The position numbers and the translations under genes were made by a program. Positions 16,974-27,152 of a stretch of DNA of 64,000 bases are shown piece by piece (the first letter of the stretch is position 1; each line of letters opens with the position of its first letter). The notes beneath the pieces are model-generated. The model was not told the DNA's origin. It searched no databases and was given only the letters and a program-made list of their open reading frames with translations. Source of the stretch: Roseomonas sp. (lineage in GTDB: Bacteria; Pseudomonadota; Alphaproteobacteria; Acetobacterales; Acetobacteraceae). The DNA lies in assembly GCA_020249435.1 (NCBI GenBank), contig JADCFQ010000051.1, forward strand, positions 1 through 64,000, in the 5' to 3' direction.

Positions 16974-18146
16974 ATGGCAGCCGCCACCAAGCCGGGGATC
17001 CGCCCGGCCAATCCTCGTTTTTCCTCTGGCCCCTGCGCCAAGCGTCCTGGCTGGTCCTTGGCCGCGCTTGAAGGTGCGCTGCTTGGGCGCAGCCACCGCG
17101 CTGCCACGCCCAAGGCAAAGCTCGCTGAGGTGATTACGCTTTCCAAAGCGATCCTTGGCATGCCCTCTGATTGGCGGCTTGGCATTGTGCCGGCGTCTGA
17201 CACGGGCGCGGTTGAAATGGCGCTCTGGTCCATGCTCGGTGCGCGCGGTGTTGATGTGCTGGTGTGGGAATCCTTCTCCAAGGATTGGGCGACGGATATC
17301 CTGAAGCAATTGAAGCTTGCCGATGCGCGCGTGATTGATGCGCCCTATGGCAAGCTGCCTGATCTTGGCGCGGTGGATCCCAAGCGCGATGTGGTTTTTG
17401 TCTGGAATGGCACCACCAGCGGTGTGCGCCTTACCAATGCCGATTTCATCAGTACGGATCGTGAGGGCCTCGCAATTTGTGACGCAACCAGCGCGGCCTT
17501 TGCGATGGATTTGCCCTGGGCGAAGCTGGATGTCGTCACCTGGTCCTGGCAGAAGGTCCTGGGTGGTGAAGCCGCGCATGGCATGTTGGCGCTTTCGCCC
17601 CGCGCCGTCGCACGGCTGGAAAGCTATTCGCCACCCTGGCCCATGCCGAAGATTTTCCGCCTGTCCAGCGGCGGCAAACTCAGCGAGGGTATTTTCAAGG
17701 GCGAGACCATCAACACCCCTTCCATGCTCTGCGTTGAGGATGCGCTGGATGGGCTCCGTTGGGCGGAAAGCATTGGCGGGTTGCAGGGGCTGATTGCGCG
17801 GAGCGAAGCCAACCTCGCCGCCATTGCGGATTGGGTCGCGGCGGGTGCTGGTTATGGCTTCCTCGCGCAGGATGCGGCGACGCGTTCCTGCACTTCCATT
17901 TGTCTCACCATCACCGCGCCCTGGTTCACAGCCTTGGCGGCTGATGCCCAAGCGGCGGCGGCGAAGAAGATCGCTTCCCTGCTTGAGGCGGAAGGTGTCG
18001 CGCTGGATGCCGGCGCTTATCGCGATGCGCCGCCGGGCTTGCGCATCTGGGGCGGTGCCACGGTTGAAACGTCTGACATCAAGGCGCTGTTGCCATGGCT
18101 CGATTGGGCCTTGGCCAGCGTGCAGGCCGAAATGGCGGGGGCGTGA
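16974..18146 (+). CDS. serC: Phosphoserine aminotransferase, alphaproteobacterial type
   Basis: A 390-residue fold-type I PLP enzyme that makes O-phospho-L-serine from 3-phosphohydroxypyruvate. The N-terminal [17 protein letters not shown] and the PLP lysine Lys194 in [12 protein letters not shown] mark the alphaproteobacterial SerC branch (TIGR01365-like), which differs from the E. coli type. ATG 16974 follows GAAGGGAG (16959-16966). serA starts 5 bp after the stop, so both first steps of serine synthesis are made from one transcript under the leader described at 16921-16973. Confidence 0.95.
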   Translation: MAAATKPGIRPANPRFSSGPCAKRPGWSLAALEGALLGRSHRAATPKAKLAEVITLSKAILGMPSDWRLGIVPASDTGAVEMALWSMLGARGVDVLVWESFSKDWATDILKQLKLADARVIDAPYGKLPDLGAVDPKRDVVFVWNGTTSGVRLTNADFISTDREGLAICDATSAAFAMDLPWAKLDVVTWSWQKVLGGEAAHGMLALSPRAVARLESYSPPWPMPKIFRLSSGGKLSEGIFKGETINTPSMLCVEDALDGLRWAESIGGLQGLIARSEANLAAIADWVAAGAGYGFLAQDAATRSCTSICLTITAPWFTALAADAQAAAAKKIASLLEAEGVALDAGAYRDAPPGLRIWGGATVETSDIKALLPWLDWALASVQAEMAGA

Positions 18147-18151
18147 GGCCG

Positions 18152-19738
18152 ATGCCGCGCGTTCTGATCTCCGACAAGCTCAGCCCCGCCGCGGTCGCGA
18201 TTTTTCGTGAGCGCGGCATTGAAGCCGATGTGAAAACCGGCCTGACGCCCGCAGAACTCCGCGCCATCATTGGTGAGTATGATGGGCTTGCGGTCCGTTC
18301 CGCCACCAAGGTGACGCGGGAAGTTTTGGAAGCCGCGCCGCGCCTGAAAGTGGTGGGCCGCGCCGGCATTGGCGTGGATAATGTGGATGTCACCAGCGCC
18401 ACCGCGCGCGGTGTTGTCGTGATGAATACGCCCTTCGGCAATGCGATTACCACCGCCGAACACGCCATTGCGATGATGTTCGCCTTGGCGCGGCAATTGC
18501 CGGAAGCCTCCGCCTCCACCAAGGCGGGCAAATGGGAAAAGAACCGCTTCATGGGGGTGGAGCTTTTCGCGAAAACCCTTGGCCTGATCGGCTGCGGCAA
18601 TATCGGCGGCATTGTCGCTGATCGCGCCAATGGGCTGAAGATGAAGGTGATTGCCTTCGATCCCTTTCTTTCCGAAAAGCGCGCAGTGGAAATTGGCGTC
18701 GAGAAGGTGGAACTGCCTGAATTGCTGGCGCGGGCTGATTTCATCACGCTGCATGCGCCCATGACGGAACAGACGCGCAATATCCTTTCGCGTGAGAATA
18801 TCGCGCGCATGAAAAAGGGTGCGCGGCTGATCAATTGCGCGCGCGGCGGCCTGGTGGATGAGGCTGCCTTGGCCGAAGCCCTGCAATCCGGCCATCTGGC
18901 CGGCGCGGCCTTGGATGTGTTTGAGGTTGAACCCGCCACCGATAGCCCGCTTTTCGCCTTGGAAAATGTGGTCTGCACCCCGCATCTGGGGGCCGCCACG
19001 AATGAGGCGCAGGAGAATGTCGCGCTGCAAGTCGCCGAACAAATGTCGGATTTTTTGCTGACTGGCGCGGTGTCCAACGCCATCAATATGCCAAGCGTCA
19101 CGGCAGAAGAAGCGCCGCGCCTGAAGCCCTATATGGAATTGGCGCGCCTGCTCGGTTCCATGGCGGGGCAGCTTTCAGCCGGGCAGGATGATGCGATCAA
19201 GGCGATCCGCATTGAATATGAGGGCCATGCGGCGGAGCTGAACCGTCGCCCGCTGACGGCGGCGGCCTTGGCCGGTGTGCTGACGCCGCAAATGGGTGCG
19301 GTGAATATGGTGAATGCGCCGGTGCTTGCGAAGGAACGCGGCATTGAAGTGGCGGAAACGGTGCTGGAACGGCGCGGTGAATATCAAACCCTGCTGTCCA
19401 TCACCATCACCACCCATCAGGGGCAGCGTTCCATCGCGGGGACGTTGCTCGCGGAAAACAAGCCGCGTCTGGTGGCGATCAAGGGCATTGCGGTGGAAGC
19501 TGATTTCGCGCCGCATATGCTCTACGTGACCAATCAGGATAAGCCGGGTTTTATCGGGCGCTTTGGTACGGCGCTGGCGGAAGCGGGCATCAATATCGGC
19601 ACGCTGCATCTGGGCCGCGCCGCGCCTGGCGGTGACGCGATCTGCCTGGTTGGGCTGGATGCGCCCATGCCGGAAGCGGTTCTGGCCGAAGTGCGGCGCT
19701 TGCCCTTGGTGGTGCGCGCGACGCCTTTGCGGTTTTAA
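18152..19738 (+). CDS. serA: D-3-phosphoglycerate dehydrogenase
   Basis: A 528-residue long-form SerA that oxidises 3-phosphoglycerate, the first step of serine synthesis. The NAD motif GLIGCGNIGG is near residue 147, and the catalytic Arg (NCARGGLVDE), Glu (FEVEPA) and His (TPHLGAAT) follow. The intervening ASB domain and a C-terminal ACT domain (LYVTNQDKPGFIGRFG) complete the length usual for the type I enzyme that is feedback-inhibited by serine in many bacteria. Start ATG 18152 (MPRVLISDKLS), with GTGAGG just upstream, is chosen over longer in-frame options inside serC. Its stop is 3 bp from the convergent purB stop. Confidence 0.96.
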   Translation: MPRVLISDKLSPAAVAIFRERGIEADVKTGLTPAELRAIIGEYDGLAVRSATKVTREVLEAAPRLKVVGRAGIGVDNVDVTSATARGVVVMNTPFGNAITTAEHAIAMMFALARQLPEASASTKAGKWEKNRFMGVELFAKTLGLIGCGNIGGIVADRANGLKMKVIAFDPFLSEKRAVEIGVEKVELPELLARADFITLHAPMTEQTRNILSRENIARMKKGARLINCARGGLVDEAALAEALQSGHLAGAALDVFEVEPATDSPLFALENVVCTPHLGAATNEAQENVALQVAEQMSDFLLTGAVSNAINMPSVTAEEAPRLKPYMELARLLGSMAGQLSAGQDDAIKAIRIEYEGHAAELNRRPLTAAALAGVLTPQMGAVNMVNAPVLAKERGIEVAETVLERRGEYQTLLSITITTHQGQRSIAGTLLAENKPRLVAIKGIAVEADFAPHMLYVTNQDKPGFIGRFGTALAEAGINIGTLHLGRAAPGGDAICLVGLDAPMPEAVLAEVRRLPLVVRATPLRF

Positions 19739-19741
19739 GGC

Positions 19742-21076
19742 TTACCCACCAAAAACCCGCGCGAAAATGGTCTCGACATGGCCAAAATCGCGCGCCGGAT
19801 CCATGGCGCGGTCCAAACCCGCGCCATCCATCAGCGCGGCCACGCCGGCATCTTCCAACAGATTGGTGCGGAAATCCTTGGCGCCCGCGCTGCCCAAAGC
19901 CTGCCAGGTTGCCATGGCGCAGCGCTGCACGGTGGCATAGGCATCCTCGCGGCTCATGCCCGCCTGCGTCAGCGCCAACAGCACCTTCTGGCTATGCACC
20001 ACACCGCCCAGGCTTTCCAGATTGGCCTGCATGCGCGCCGGATAGATGGTGAGCTTTTCCATCATGCCTGTCAGGCGCATCAGCGCGAAATCAAGCGCAA
20101 TCGTCGCATCCGGGCCAATCACGCGTTCCACCGATGAATGGCTGATATCGCGTTCATGCCAAAGTGCGACATTCTCGAGCGCCGGCACCACATAGCCGCG
20201 CACCAGCCGCGCGAGCCCGGTCAGGTTCTCACTCAGCACCGGGTTGCGCTTATGCGGCATGGCGGAAGAACCCTTCTGCCCGGCATGGAAAAACTCCTCA
20301 GCCTCCCGCACTTCGCTTCTTTGCAAATGGCGCACTTCGGTCGCCAGCCGTTCAATCCCTGTCGCCACCAGCGCAAGGGCGGCGAAAAACGCCGCGTGAC
20401 GGTCGCGCGGGATCACCTGCGTGGAGACCGGTTCCAAGGAAAGGCCGAGCTTGCTGGCAACAAAGGCCTCCACACGCGGGTCAACACTGGCAAAAGTGCC
20501 GACAGGGCCGGAAATGGCGCAGGTTGCGACCTCGGCCCGCGCGGCAACCAGACGGGCGCGGTTGCGGGTGAATTCCGCGTAATAGCCGGCAAGCTTCAGG
20601 CCGAAGGTGGTGGGCTCCGCATGGATGCCGTGGCTGCGGCCAATGGTGGGGGTGAATTTATGCTCCATCGCGCGGGTTCTCAGCGCGGCGAGCAGCGCAT
20701 CCACATCCGCAATCAGCAAATCCGCCGCCTGGGTCATTTGCACGGCAAGGCAGGTATCCAGCACATCGGAAGATGTCATGCCCTGGTGCATGAAGCGCGC
20801 TTCCGGGCCGATGCCTTCCCCCATCCAGGTCAGGAAGGCGATCACATCATGGCGCGTGACGCGTTCAATATCATCAATCCGGGCGATATCGGCATCCGTG
20901 ATGCCAGCGGCGCGCGGGGCGCCCTTTTCGCGAATGATGCGCGCGGCCTCGGCCGGGATGGTACCGATACGGCCCATTTCCTCAGCCGCCAGGGCCTCAA
21001 TCTCGAACCAGATTCGGTAGCGATTGGCGGGGGCCCAGATGGCTTCCATTTGCGGGCGGGAATAGCGCGGGACCAT
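19742..21076 (-). CDS. purB: Adenylosuccinate lyase
   Basis: A 444-residue member of the fumarase/aspartase superfamily, which cleaves SAICAR and adenylosuccinate in purine synthesis. The signature GSSAMPHKRNP and the first catalytic region TSSDVLDT are present, and GRSHGIHAEPTT gives the second histidine motif. Start ATG 21076 (MVPRYSRPQ) follows CGGAGT. A much longer frame continues upstream but runs antisense to the TerC gene and is not coding. It converges on serA with a 3-bp gap. Confidence 0.96.
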   Translation of the reverse strand: MVPRYSRPQMEAIWAPANRYRIWFEIEALAAEEMGRIGTIPAEAARIIREKGAPRAAGITDADIARIDDIERVTRHDVIAFLTWMGEGIGPEARFMHQGMTSSDVLDTCLAVQMTQAADLLIADVDALLAALRTRAMEHKFTPTIGRSHGIHAEPTTFGLKLAGYYAEFTRNRARLVAARAEVATCAISGPVGTFASVDPRVEAFVASKLGLSLEPVSTQVIPRDRHAAFFAALALVATGIERLATEVRHLQRSEVREAEEFFHAGQKGSSAMPHKRNPVLSENLTGLARLVRGYVVPALENVALWHERDISHSSVERVIGPDATIALDFALMRLTGMMEKLTIYPARMQANLESLGGVVHSQKVLLALTQAGMSREDAYATVQRCAMATWQALGSAGAKDFRTNLLEDAGVAALMDGAGLDRAMDPARDFGHVETIFARVFGG

Positions 21077-21126
21077 GGCGGAGACTCCGGAAAGGCGACC
21101 TTCTCTGGCCCCTCGAAGGGCTGATG

Positions 21127-21158
21127 GCAAGCTTGCGCCTTCGGCCCGCTTGCGGGCC
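21127..21158. promoter_or_regulatory. Palindromes in the purB/TerC divergent region
   Basis: The 141 bp between purB and the first TerC gene hold a perfect 10-bp palindrome GCAAGCTTGC (21127-21136) and a hairpin GGCCCGC/GCGGGCC (21143-21149 with 21152-21158). A weak promoter for TerC could be TTGCGG (21150-21155), 17 bases, TAAAGA (21173-21178). The yybP-ykoY manganese riboswitch, common before TerC genes, was looked for and its conserved core was not seen. Confidence 0.35.
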
Positions 21159-21217
21159 AGCACTGGGCTGGCTAAAGAAACCGTAATGTCAAACACACAA
21201 ACTGGAATTCTCTGAAA

Positions 21218-22039
21218 ATGTTGGAAATGTTCCCAGATTGGCTGCAGCCACTTCTTCTGGTTCTGTTCATTGACGTTGTGCTCGCGGGCGATAACGCCAT
21301 CGTGGTGGGCATGGCGGCAGCAGGATTGCCGCCGGAACAACGGAAAAAGGCGATTTTCTGGGGCATTATTGCGGCGACGCTGATGCGTATCGGCTTCGCG
21401 TCCATCACAGTGCAATTGCTGCAAATTGTTGGGATCGTCCTGGCGGGGGGCGTGTTGCTGCTTTGGGTCTGCTGGAAAATGTATCGCGAATTGCGCGATG
21501 GTGGCAGCCATGGCGACGCAAGCGTTACCGAACAGCATGAGGGGGTGGAAGCCCTCGAAAACGGTGCTGCCCCTGGCGCGCCAAAAAAGACGCTGCGTCA
21601 AGCCATTACGCAAATCCTGGTCGCCGATGTTTCCATGTCGCTTGATAACGTGCTGGCGGTGGCCGGGGCGGCCAAGGATCACCCCTATGTGCTGATCATC
21701 GGCCTTGCGGTTTCCGTGGTGCTGATGGGCGTTGCGGCAACCTTCATTGCGCGCTTGCTCGACAAGCATCGCTGGATTGCCTGGGTCGGGCTGCTCATCA
21801 TCCTGTATGTGGCCGGCCAGATGATTTACGAGGGCACGCAGCAGGTCACACAACAGGTGGCCGAAGCCTATGCCTATCTTTTCCTACCGCTTGGCTTCCT
21901 CGCCCTGCCGGGGGTCTTCCCGGTTTGGCTTTGGGTGGGGGTCACCTTCCTGCAACTGATTGTCTATACAGGCATTGCGGCCTTTGTGGCCGATCTGGTG
22001 CGGCAGGCCCGGCGCGGGTCATCTGCCGCCCATGGCTGA
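21218..22039 (+). CDS. TerC/YjbE-family integral membrane protein (first copy)
   Basis: A 273-residue TerC protein with about seven membrane helices. Both halves carry the family's acidic pore motifs: FIDVVLAGDNAIVVG near residue 20 and VADVSMSLDNVLAVAG near 145. A hydrophilic cytoplasmic loop (about residues 95-130) separates them. Related proteins (Alx, MeeF/MeeY, TerC) export manganese or help metal loading of secreted enzymes. Compared with the second copy it has a C-terminal extension with one further helix (LWVGVTFLQLIVYTGIAAF). Start ATG 21218 follows CTGGAATT, a weak binding site. Confidence 0.88.
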   Translation: MLEMFPDWLQPLLLVLFIDVVLAGDNAIVVGMAAAGLPPEQRKKAIFWGIIAATLMRIGFASITVQLLQIVGIVLAGGVLLLWVCWKMYRELRDGGSHGDASVTEQHEGVEALENGAAPGAPKKTLRQAITQILVADVSMSLDNVLAVAGAAKDHPYVLIIGLAVSVVLMGVAATFIARLLDKHRWIAWVGLLIILYVAGQMIYEGTQQVTQQVAEAYAYLFLPLGFLALPGVFPVWLWVGVTFLQLIVYTGIAAFVADLVRQARRGSSAAHG

Positions 22040-22104
22040 TCGGCAGGGCTTCACGCCTCGACCTATTCTGGTTACTCTACGGACTGCCGGGGCAGGCCAG
22101 CGCG

Positions 22105-22144
22105 ACGCGTAATGTTTATGCGTGGCTTCGGGCCTGTATGCCCG
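22105..22144 (+). promoter_or_regulatory. Two consecutive hairpins in the leader of the second TerC gene
   Basis: Between the two TerC genes, ACGCGTAA (22105-22112) pairs with TTATGCGT (22116-22123) over a 3-base loop with one G-U pair. CGGGC (22129-22133) pairs with GCCCG (22140-22144). The second stem ends on the first G of the ribosome binding site GGAG (22144-22147). The arrangement could control translation of the second TerC protein, but no known riboswitch consensus was recognised. Confidence 0.4.
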
Positions 22145-22154
22145 GAGCTTTGTG

Positions 22155-22841
22155 ATGGATTTTTCGTCTATTCTGGATAACTTCAATCTGGCCACTTTCG
22201 GCCAGATCATGTTCGCCAATGTCGTTTTGTCAGGCGACAATGCGGTTCTGATCGGCCTGGCGGCAGCCGGCCTTCCCGCCGCACAGCGTTCCCGTGCCAT
22301 TCTGTTCGGCATGATCTTCGCGACCGTCCTGCGCGTGATCTTTTCCATCTTCGCGGTCTATCTGCTGGAAGTGCCCGGCCTTTTGCTGATTGGCGGGCTT
22401 CTGCTGCTCTGGATCGCTTATGGCTTCTTCAAGGAATTGCGCGAGGAAAAGGCCGAGGAAGAAGACCCCGAAGGGCATGAGGATGGCGCCGGCGGCAAGA
22501 CCATGGCGCAGGCGCTGAAGCAGATCGTGATCGCGGATGTTTCCATGTCGCTTGATAACGTGCTGGCGATTGCGGGCATTGCGCGCGGCAATATGCCCAT
22601 GCTGATCCTGGGGTTGGCGGTTTCCATCATCCTGATGGGGGTGGCGGCTTCCATCATCGCCCGGCTGCTCGCGAAGTTTCGCTGGATTGCCTATGCCGGC
22701 GTGGCGCTGATTGCCTGGATCGGCATTGAAATGACTTATGAAGGCGCGCATCAGCTTTACGCCTATCTGACCGGGTCGGGCCATGGCCATGCCGAGCGGC
22801 TGGTCCCTGATCGCGGGGGTAATTTCACCCGATCAGGCTGA
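22155..22841 (+). CDS. TerC/YjbE-family integral membrane protein (second copy)
   Basis: A 228-residue TerC protein with motifs NVVLSGDNAVLIGLAAAG near residue 18 and IADVSMSLDNVLAIAG near 130, and a strongly acidic loop (REEKAEEEDPEGHEDG) between them. It is a paralogue of the upstream gene: the stretch ADVSMSLDNVLA is identical and even the DNA there (gatgtttccatgtcgcttgataac...) is nearly the same. Start ATG 22155 (MDFSSILDN) follows GGAG at 22144-22147. Likely a metal (Mn-type) transporter. Confidence 0.88.
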   Translation: MDFSSILDNFNLATFGQIMFANVVLSGDNAVLIGLAAAGLPAAQRSRAILFGMIFATVLRVIFSIFAVYLLEVPGLLLIGGLLLLWIAYGFFKELREEKAEEEDPEGHEDGAGGKTMAQALKQIVIADVSMSLDNVLAIAGIARGNMPMLILGLAVSIILMGVAASIIARLLAKFRWIAYAGVALIAWIGIEMTYEGAHQLYAYLTGSGHGHAERLVPDRGGNFTRSG

Positions 22842-22897
22842 GGGTGGGGGCGGGGCTTGCCGAGCCGCGCCGCCCCTGCCAAACCCTGCCCCTGTTC

Positions 22898-24040
22898 ATG
22901 ACCGAAGATTTGCCCAATCCCGCCCTGCTGCCCGCTGGCTTTGCCGATCTGTTGCCGCCCGATGCGGCGCGAGAGGCCGCCTTGGTGGAAGCCATGATGG
23001 CTGCCTTCGCCCAGCATGGCTATGAACGTGTCAAGCCGCCGCTTCTGGAATTTGAAGACAGCCTGCTGACCGGTTCGGGCGCTGCGGTGGCGGACCAAAC
23101 CTTTCGCCTTATGGATCCGGTCAGCCAACGCATGATGGGGCTGCGCGCTGATACCACGCCGCAAGTGGCGCGCATTGCGGCCACGCGGCTCGCGGCTGAA
23201 CCGCGCCCCTTGCGGCTTTGCTATGCAGGGCAGGTGCTCCGCGTGCGTGGCACGCAATTGGCCCCCGAACGCCAACTTCCCCAGGCCGGGATTGAAGTGA
23301 TTGGCAGCGATGCGATTGAAGCCGATGCCGAAGTGGCGATTGTGGCGGTGGAAGCATTGGCGGCGATTGGCGTTGCCCCCGTCAGCCTGGATGTCATGCT
23401 GCCCAGCCTGACACCCGCCTTGCTTGATGCGGCGGGGTTGGCACCGGCTTTGCGCGCCAGCCTGGCCCGTGCGCTGGACCGCAAGGATAGTGCAGCGGTG
23501 GAAGCGGCGGTGCGCGAAGCAGGCGTGGCGATGCTGCGCTGCCTGCCAGTGCTGATGGCCGCTTCCGGCCCGGCGCCCGCCGCGCTGGCGGCCCTGCAAC
23601 AGGCGGATTTGCCCCCTGCTGGCCGCGCCTTGGCGCAGGCTGCGGCCGCGGTGATTGCAGCCATTGCGCGCCGCGCGCCGGGGCTGAGTATCACACTCGA
23701 CCCCGTGGAGTTTCGCGGCTTTCGCTATCACACGGGCGTTGCCTTCACGCTGTATGGGCCGGGGCTTGGCGGAGAATTGGCGCGGGGCGGGCGGTATATT
23801 TCCCACAACGGTGAGCCCGCGACCGGTATGACGCTTTACCCCGATGCCGTGCTGCGGGCGGCACCGCGCGGGGCTGAACCGGCGCGGCTGTTCATTCCGC
23901 TCGGCGCCGATGGCGCTGCCTTCCGCGCGCAGGGCTTTCTCACTGTCGTGGCGTTATCGGCAATGGATACGCCCGAATCGCTCCGCTGCACCCATTCACT
24001 TCAGGAAGGGCGCGCTGTGGCGCTGCCTCGGAAAGGTTGA
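22898..24040 (+). CDS. hisZ: ATP phosphoribosyltransferase regulatory subunit
   Basis: A 380-residue HisRS-like protein without the anticodon-binding domain, the regulatory partner of short-form HisG in the first histidine step. The class II core shows [13 protein letters not shown], the motif 2 region [13 protein letters not shown], and the HisZ-type [21 protein letters not shown] 22898 ([14 protein letters not shown]) gives the normal N-terminus though its binding site is poor. An in-frame GTG at 22844 adds 18 unlikely residues. It is 4 bp ahead of purA, an order often seen in alphaproteobacteria. Its presence predicts a short HisG elsewhere. Confidence 0.93.
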   Translation: MTEDLPNPALLPAGFADLLPPDAAREAALVEAMMAAFAQHGYERVKPPLLEFEDSLLTGSGAAVADQTFRLMDPVSQRMMGLRADTTPQVARIAATRLAAEPRPLRLCYAGQVLRVRGTQLAPERQLPQAGIEVIGSDAIEADAEVAIVAVEALAAIGVAPVSLDVMLPSLTPALLDAAGLAPALRASLARALDRKDSAAVEAAVREAGVAMLRCLPVLMAASGPAPAALAALQQADLPPAGRALAQAAAAVIAAIARRAPGLSITLDPVEFRGFRYHTGVAFTLYGPGLGGELARGGRYISHNGEPATGMTLYPDAVLRAAPRGAEPARLFIPLGADGAAFRAQGFLTVVALSAMDTPESLRCTHSLQEGRAVALPRKG

Positions 24041-24044
24041 AACC

Positions 24045-25334
24045 ATGGCCAATGTCGCCGTGATCGGCGCCCAATGGGGTGATGAAGGCAAGGGCAAGGT
24101 TGTTGATTGGCTTGCCTCCCGCGCTGATATCGTGGTGCGGTTTCAGGGCGGGCATAATGCCGGCCATACGCTGGTGGTGGGTGATCAGACCTATAGGCTT
24201 TCGCTGCTGCCTTCAGGTGTGGTGCGCGGCAAGCTTGGCATTATCGGCAATGGCGTGGTGCTGGACCCGGAAGCGCTGCTATCCGAAATCGCCAAGGTGA
24301 CCGCGCAAGGGCTTTCCGTGACGCCCGAGAATCTGCGTATCGCCGATAATGTGCCGCTGATCCTGCCGCTGCATCCCGCGCTTGATAAGGCGCGCGAAGC
24401 GGCGCGGGGCGATGCGAAAATCGGCACTACCGGGCGCGGCATTGGCCCGGCCTATGAAGACAAGGTGGCGCGGCGGGCGATTCGCTTGTGCGATCTGGCG
24501 GAACCCGAGACGCTTTCTGACAAGCTCGATGAATTGCTGCGCCATCACAATACACTCCTGCGCGGGCTTGGCGCGCCGGAGTTTGAAAAACAGGCGCTGC
24601 TCGATAGCTTGCTCGCGCTGGCGCCGAAGCTGCTGCCCTTCGCTGAGGCCATTTGGGAAAGGCTGGATGAGGCGCGCGCCACCGGCAAGCGCGTGCTGTT
24701 TGAAGGCGCGCAGGCAGTGATGCTGGATGTGGATCACGGCACTTATCCTTATGTCACCAGCAGCAATACGGTCGCCGGCAATGCGGCAGCGGGCGCGGGC
24801 ATTGGGCCGGATGCGATTGGCTTCGTGCTGGGCATTGCCAAGGCTTATTCCACGCGCGTTGGTTCCGGCCCTTTCCCGAGTGAATTGCATGATGAGATCG
24901 GCAAGCGCTTGGGTGAACGCGGCCATGAATTCGGCACCGTCACGGGCCGCCCGCGCCGCTGCGGTTGGTTTGATGCCTGCATGGTGCGCCAGGCGGTGAA
25001 GGTTGGCGGCGTGCAGGGCCTGGTGCTGACCAAGCTTGATGTGCTGGATGGCCTGGCTGAATTGAAGATCTGCACTGGCTACACCGTGAATGGCCAGATG
25101 ATGAAGCGCCTGCCCACGGGCCAACGCGCACAGGCCGCGGCGGAGCCGATTTTTGAGGTGATGCCCGGCTGGCCCGGTTCGACCCGTGGTGCGCGTTCCT
25201 ATGCCGAATTGCCGGCTGAGGCGGTGAAATACATCCGCCGGATTGAGGAATTGGTCGAAGCCCCCGTGGTGCTGCTTTCCACCAGCCCCGAACGTGACGA
25301 CACCATCATGATGCGCGACCCCTTTGCGGGGTAG
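24045..25334 (+). CDS. purA: Adenylosuccinate synthetase
   Basis: A 429-residue PurA, which joins IMP and aspartate using GTP in AMP synthesis. The N-terminal [17 protein letters not shown] holds the P-loop and catalytic aspartate, and [11 protein letters not shown] the catalytic histidine. [13 protein letters not shown] and [17 protein letters not shown] follow at normal spacing. Start ATG 24045 (MANVAVIG) follows GAAAGG. The longer frame upstream overlaps hisZ and is not coding. The next enzyme of AMP synthesis, PurB, is encoded 3 kb upstream on the other strand. Confidence 0.97.
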   Translation: MANVAVIGAQWGDEGKGKVVDWLASRADIVVRFQGGHNAGHTLVVGDQTYRLSLLPSGVVRGKLGIIGNGVVLDPEALLSEIAKVTAQGLSVTPENLRIADNVPLILPLHPALDKAREAARGDAKIGTTGRGIGPAYEDKVARRAIRLCDLAEPETLSDKLDELLRHHNTLLRGLGAPEFEKQALLDSLLALAPKLLPFAEAIWERLDEARATGKRVLFEGAQAVMLDVDHGTYPYVTSSNTVAGNAAAGAGIGPDAIGFVLGIAKAYSTRVGSGPFPSELHDEIGKRLGERGHEFGTVTGRPRRCGWFDACMVRQAVKVGGVQGLVLTKLDVLDGLAELKICTGYTVNGQMMKRLPTGQRAQAAAEPIFEVMPGWPGSTRGARSYAELPAEAVKYIRRIEELVEAPVVLLSTSPERDDTIMMRDPFAG

Positions 25335-25337
25335 CTG

Positions 25338-27152
25338 ATGGCCGCGCCGCCGATTCTATTTCTGCAGGATATCCGCCAGGGGTTTGGCACCACGCGGTTG
25401 CTTGATGGTGCGTCACTTGCCGTGGCCCCTGGCGAGAGGCTCGCGCTGGTCGGGCGGAATGGCTCGGGCAAGTCAACGCTGCTCAAGATTGCTGCCGGGC
25501 TGATTGAACCGGAATCGGGCACGCGCTTTCTGCAACCGGGCGCCACACTGCGCGTCTTGGATCAGGAACCGGATCTGTCTGGTTTTGCCGATGTGATGGC
25601 CTATGTCGAAGCTGGGCTTGGGCCGGCGGATGATGCGCATCGGGCGCGGTATTTGCTGGAAAGCCTGGGGCTGAGTGGCGCAGAAGCGCCCGCCGCGCTT
25701 TCCGGTGGCGAAGCCCGTCGCGCCGCGCTGGCGCGCGCCCTGGCGCCGGAGCCTGACATTCTGTTGTTGGATGAGCCGACCAATCACCTCGATCTGCCGG
25801 CGATTGAATGGCTGGAAGCGGAGTTGGCGGCCAGCAGCGCTGCCCTGGTATTGATCAGCCATGACCGGCGCTTTCTGGAAAGCCTCTCGCGCGCCATGGT
25901 CTGGCTGGATCGCGGCATGACGCGCCGGCTGGAACAGGGTTTTGGCGCCTTTGAAGCCTGGCGCGATCAGGTGCTGGAAGAAGAAGAGCGCGATGCGCAT
26001 AAGCTAGCGCGCAAGATTGTCCGCGAAGAACATTGGCTGCGCTATGGCGTGACAGCGCGGCGCAAGCGCAATGTGCGGCGGCTGGAAAACCTGCAAACCT
26101 TGCGTGCGCGGCGGCGTGAACGCACCACCGCGCCAGGCCGCGTGAGCATGGCGGCGACCGAGGCCGGTGCTTCCGGTAACCTGGTGATTGCCGCCGATAA
26201 TATCAGTAAATCCTTTGGGGATCGCCCGATCATCACGGGGTTTTCAACGCGCATCATGCGTGGTGATCGTGTGGGTATTCTGGGGCCCAATGGGGCGGGC
26301 AAAACCACGCTGCTCAATATGCTGATCGGCACGCTGGCGCCTGATGCCGGTGAGGTATTGCTCGGTGCCGGGATTGAGATGGTGGGGCTGGATCAGCGCC
26401 GCGCCGCGCTGGACCCCGCCGTGACGCTAGCGGAAGCGCTGACCGAAGGGCGCGGAGATATGGTGCATGTGGGCGGGGCGCCGCGCCACGTTCTTGGCTA
26501 TATGAAGGATTTTCTGTTCACGCCGGAACAGGCGCGCACGCCGCTCGGTGCGCTTTCAGGCGGTGAGCGTGGCCGGCTGATGCTGGCGCGCGCCTTCGCC
26601 AAGCCGTCCAATCTGTTGGTGCTGGATGAACCGACCAATGATCTGGACCTGGAAACGCTTGATCTGCTGCAGGAGTTAATTGCGGATTACGCCGGCACTG
26701 TGCTGCTGGTGAGCCATGATCGTGATTTCCTCGACCGCTGCGTCACCAGCGTGATTGCCTTTGAAGAAGCGGGGCGCTGGCAGGAATATGCGGGCGGCTA
26801 TAGCGATATGGTGGCGCAGCGCGGCCATGGTGTGCGAGCGCGCGCCGCTGAAAAAGCAGCGCCGGCATCGAAGCGCGAAGCAGCGCCGCCGCCCGCCAAA
26901 CCTGCGCCGCGCAAGAAGGGCCTGGGCGCGGTGGAACAGCATGAATTGAAAACCCTGCCGGCGAAGATGGAAAAGCTCGCGGTGGAGATCGCTGCACTTG
27001 AAAAGCGCATTGCAGATCCAGCGTTTTATGCGCGCGATACCGCTGGCTTTGCCAAGGCGGCGGGTGCTTTGGGCGCGGCACAGGCCGCCTTGCAGCAGGC
27101 GGAGTCGCGCTGGCTGGAATTGGAAATCCTGCGCGAGGAAAGCGGTGGGTAA
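25338..27152 (+). CDS. ABC-F family ATPase, Uup-like
   Basis: A 604-residue soluble ABC-F protein with two ATPase cassettes and no membrane helices. The first has GRNGSGKST (about residue 39), LSGGEARRA and LLLDEPTNHLDL. The second has GPNGAGKTT (about 320), LSGGERGRL and LVLDEPTNDLDL. The interdomain linker (about 215-260) is rich in Arg/Glu. After an Ala/Pro/Lys linker (about 495-530) the protein ends in a coiled coil of about 60 residues, the DNA- or ribosome-contacting tail that marks Uup. It starts 3 bp after purA. ABC-F proteins act on ribosomes; Uup also affects transposon precise excision. Confidence 0.9.
   Translation: MAAPPILFLQDIRQGFGTTRLLDGASLAVAPGERLALVGRNGSGKSTLLKIAAGLIEPESGTRFLQPGATLRVLDQEPDLSGFADVMAYVEAGLGPADDAHRARYLLESLGLSGAEAPAALSGGEARRAALARALAPEPDILLLDEPTNHLDLPAIEWLEAELAASSAALVLISHDRRFLESLSRAMVWLDRGMTRRLEQGFGAFEAWRDQVLEEEERDAHKLARKIVREEHWLRYGVTARRKRNVRRLENLQTLRARRRERTTAPGRVSMAATEAGASGNLVIAADNISKSFGDRPIITGFSTRIMRGDRVGILGPNGAGKTTLLNMLIGTLAPDAGEVLLGAGIEMVGLDQRRAALDPAVTLAEALTEGRGDMVHVGGAPRHVLGYMKDFLFTPEQARTPLGALSGGERGRLMLARAFAKPSNLLVLDEPTNDLDLETLDLLQELIADYAGTVLLVSHDRDFLDRCVTSVIAFEEAGRWQEYAGGYSDMVAQRGHGVRARAAEKAAPASKREAAPPPAKPAPRKKGLGAVEQHELKTLPAKMEKLAVEIAALEKRIADPAFYARDTAGFAKAAGALGAAQAALQQAESRWLELEILREESGG

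Noticed and set aside
16704-17951. Long open frame (415 codons) on the minus strand across serC
   Set aside because: Antisense to serC, with no recognisable domain and low-complexity Arg/Gly/Ala composition typical of a GC-rich shadow frame.
21077-21217. yybP-ykoY manganese riboswitch before the first TerC gene
   Set aside because: The conserved core was not found; only simple palindromes are present.
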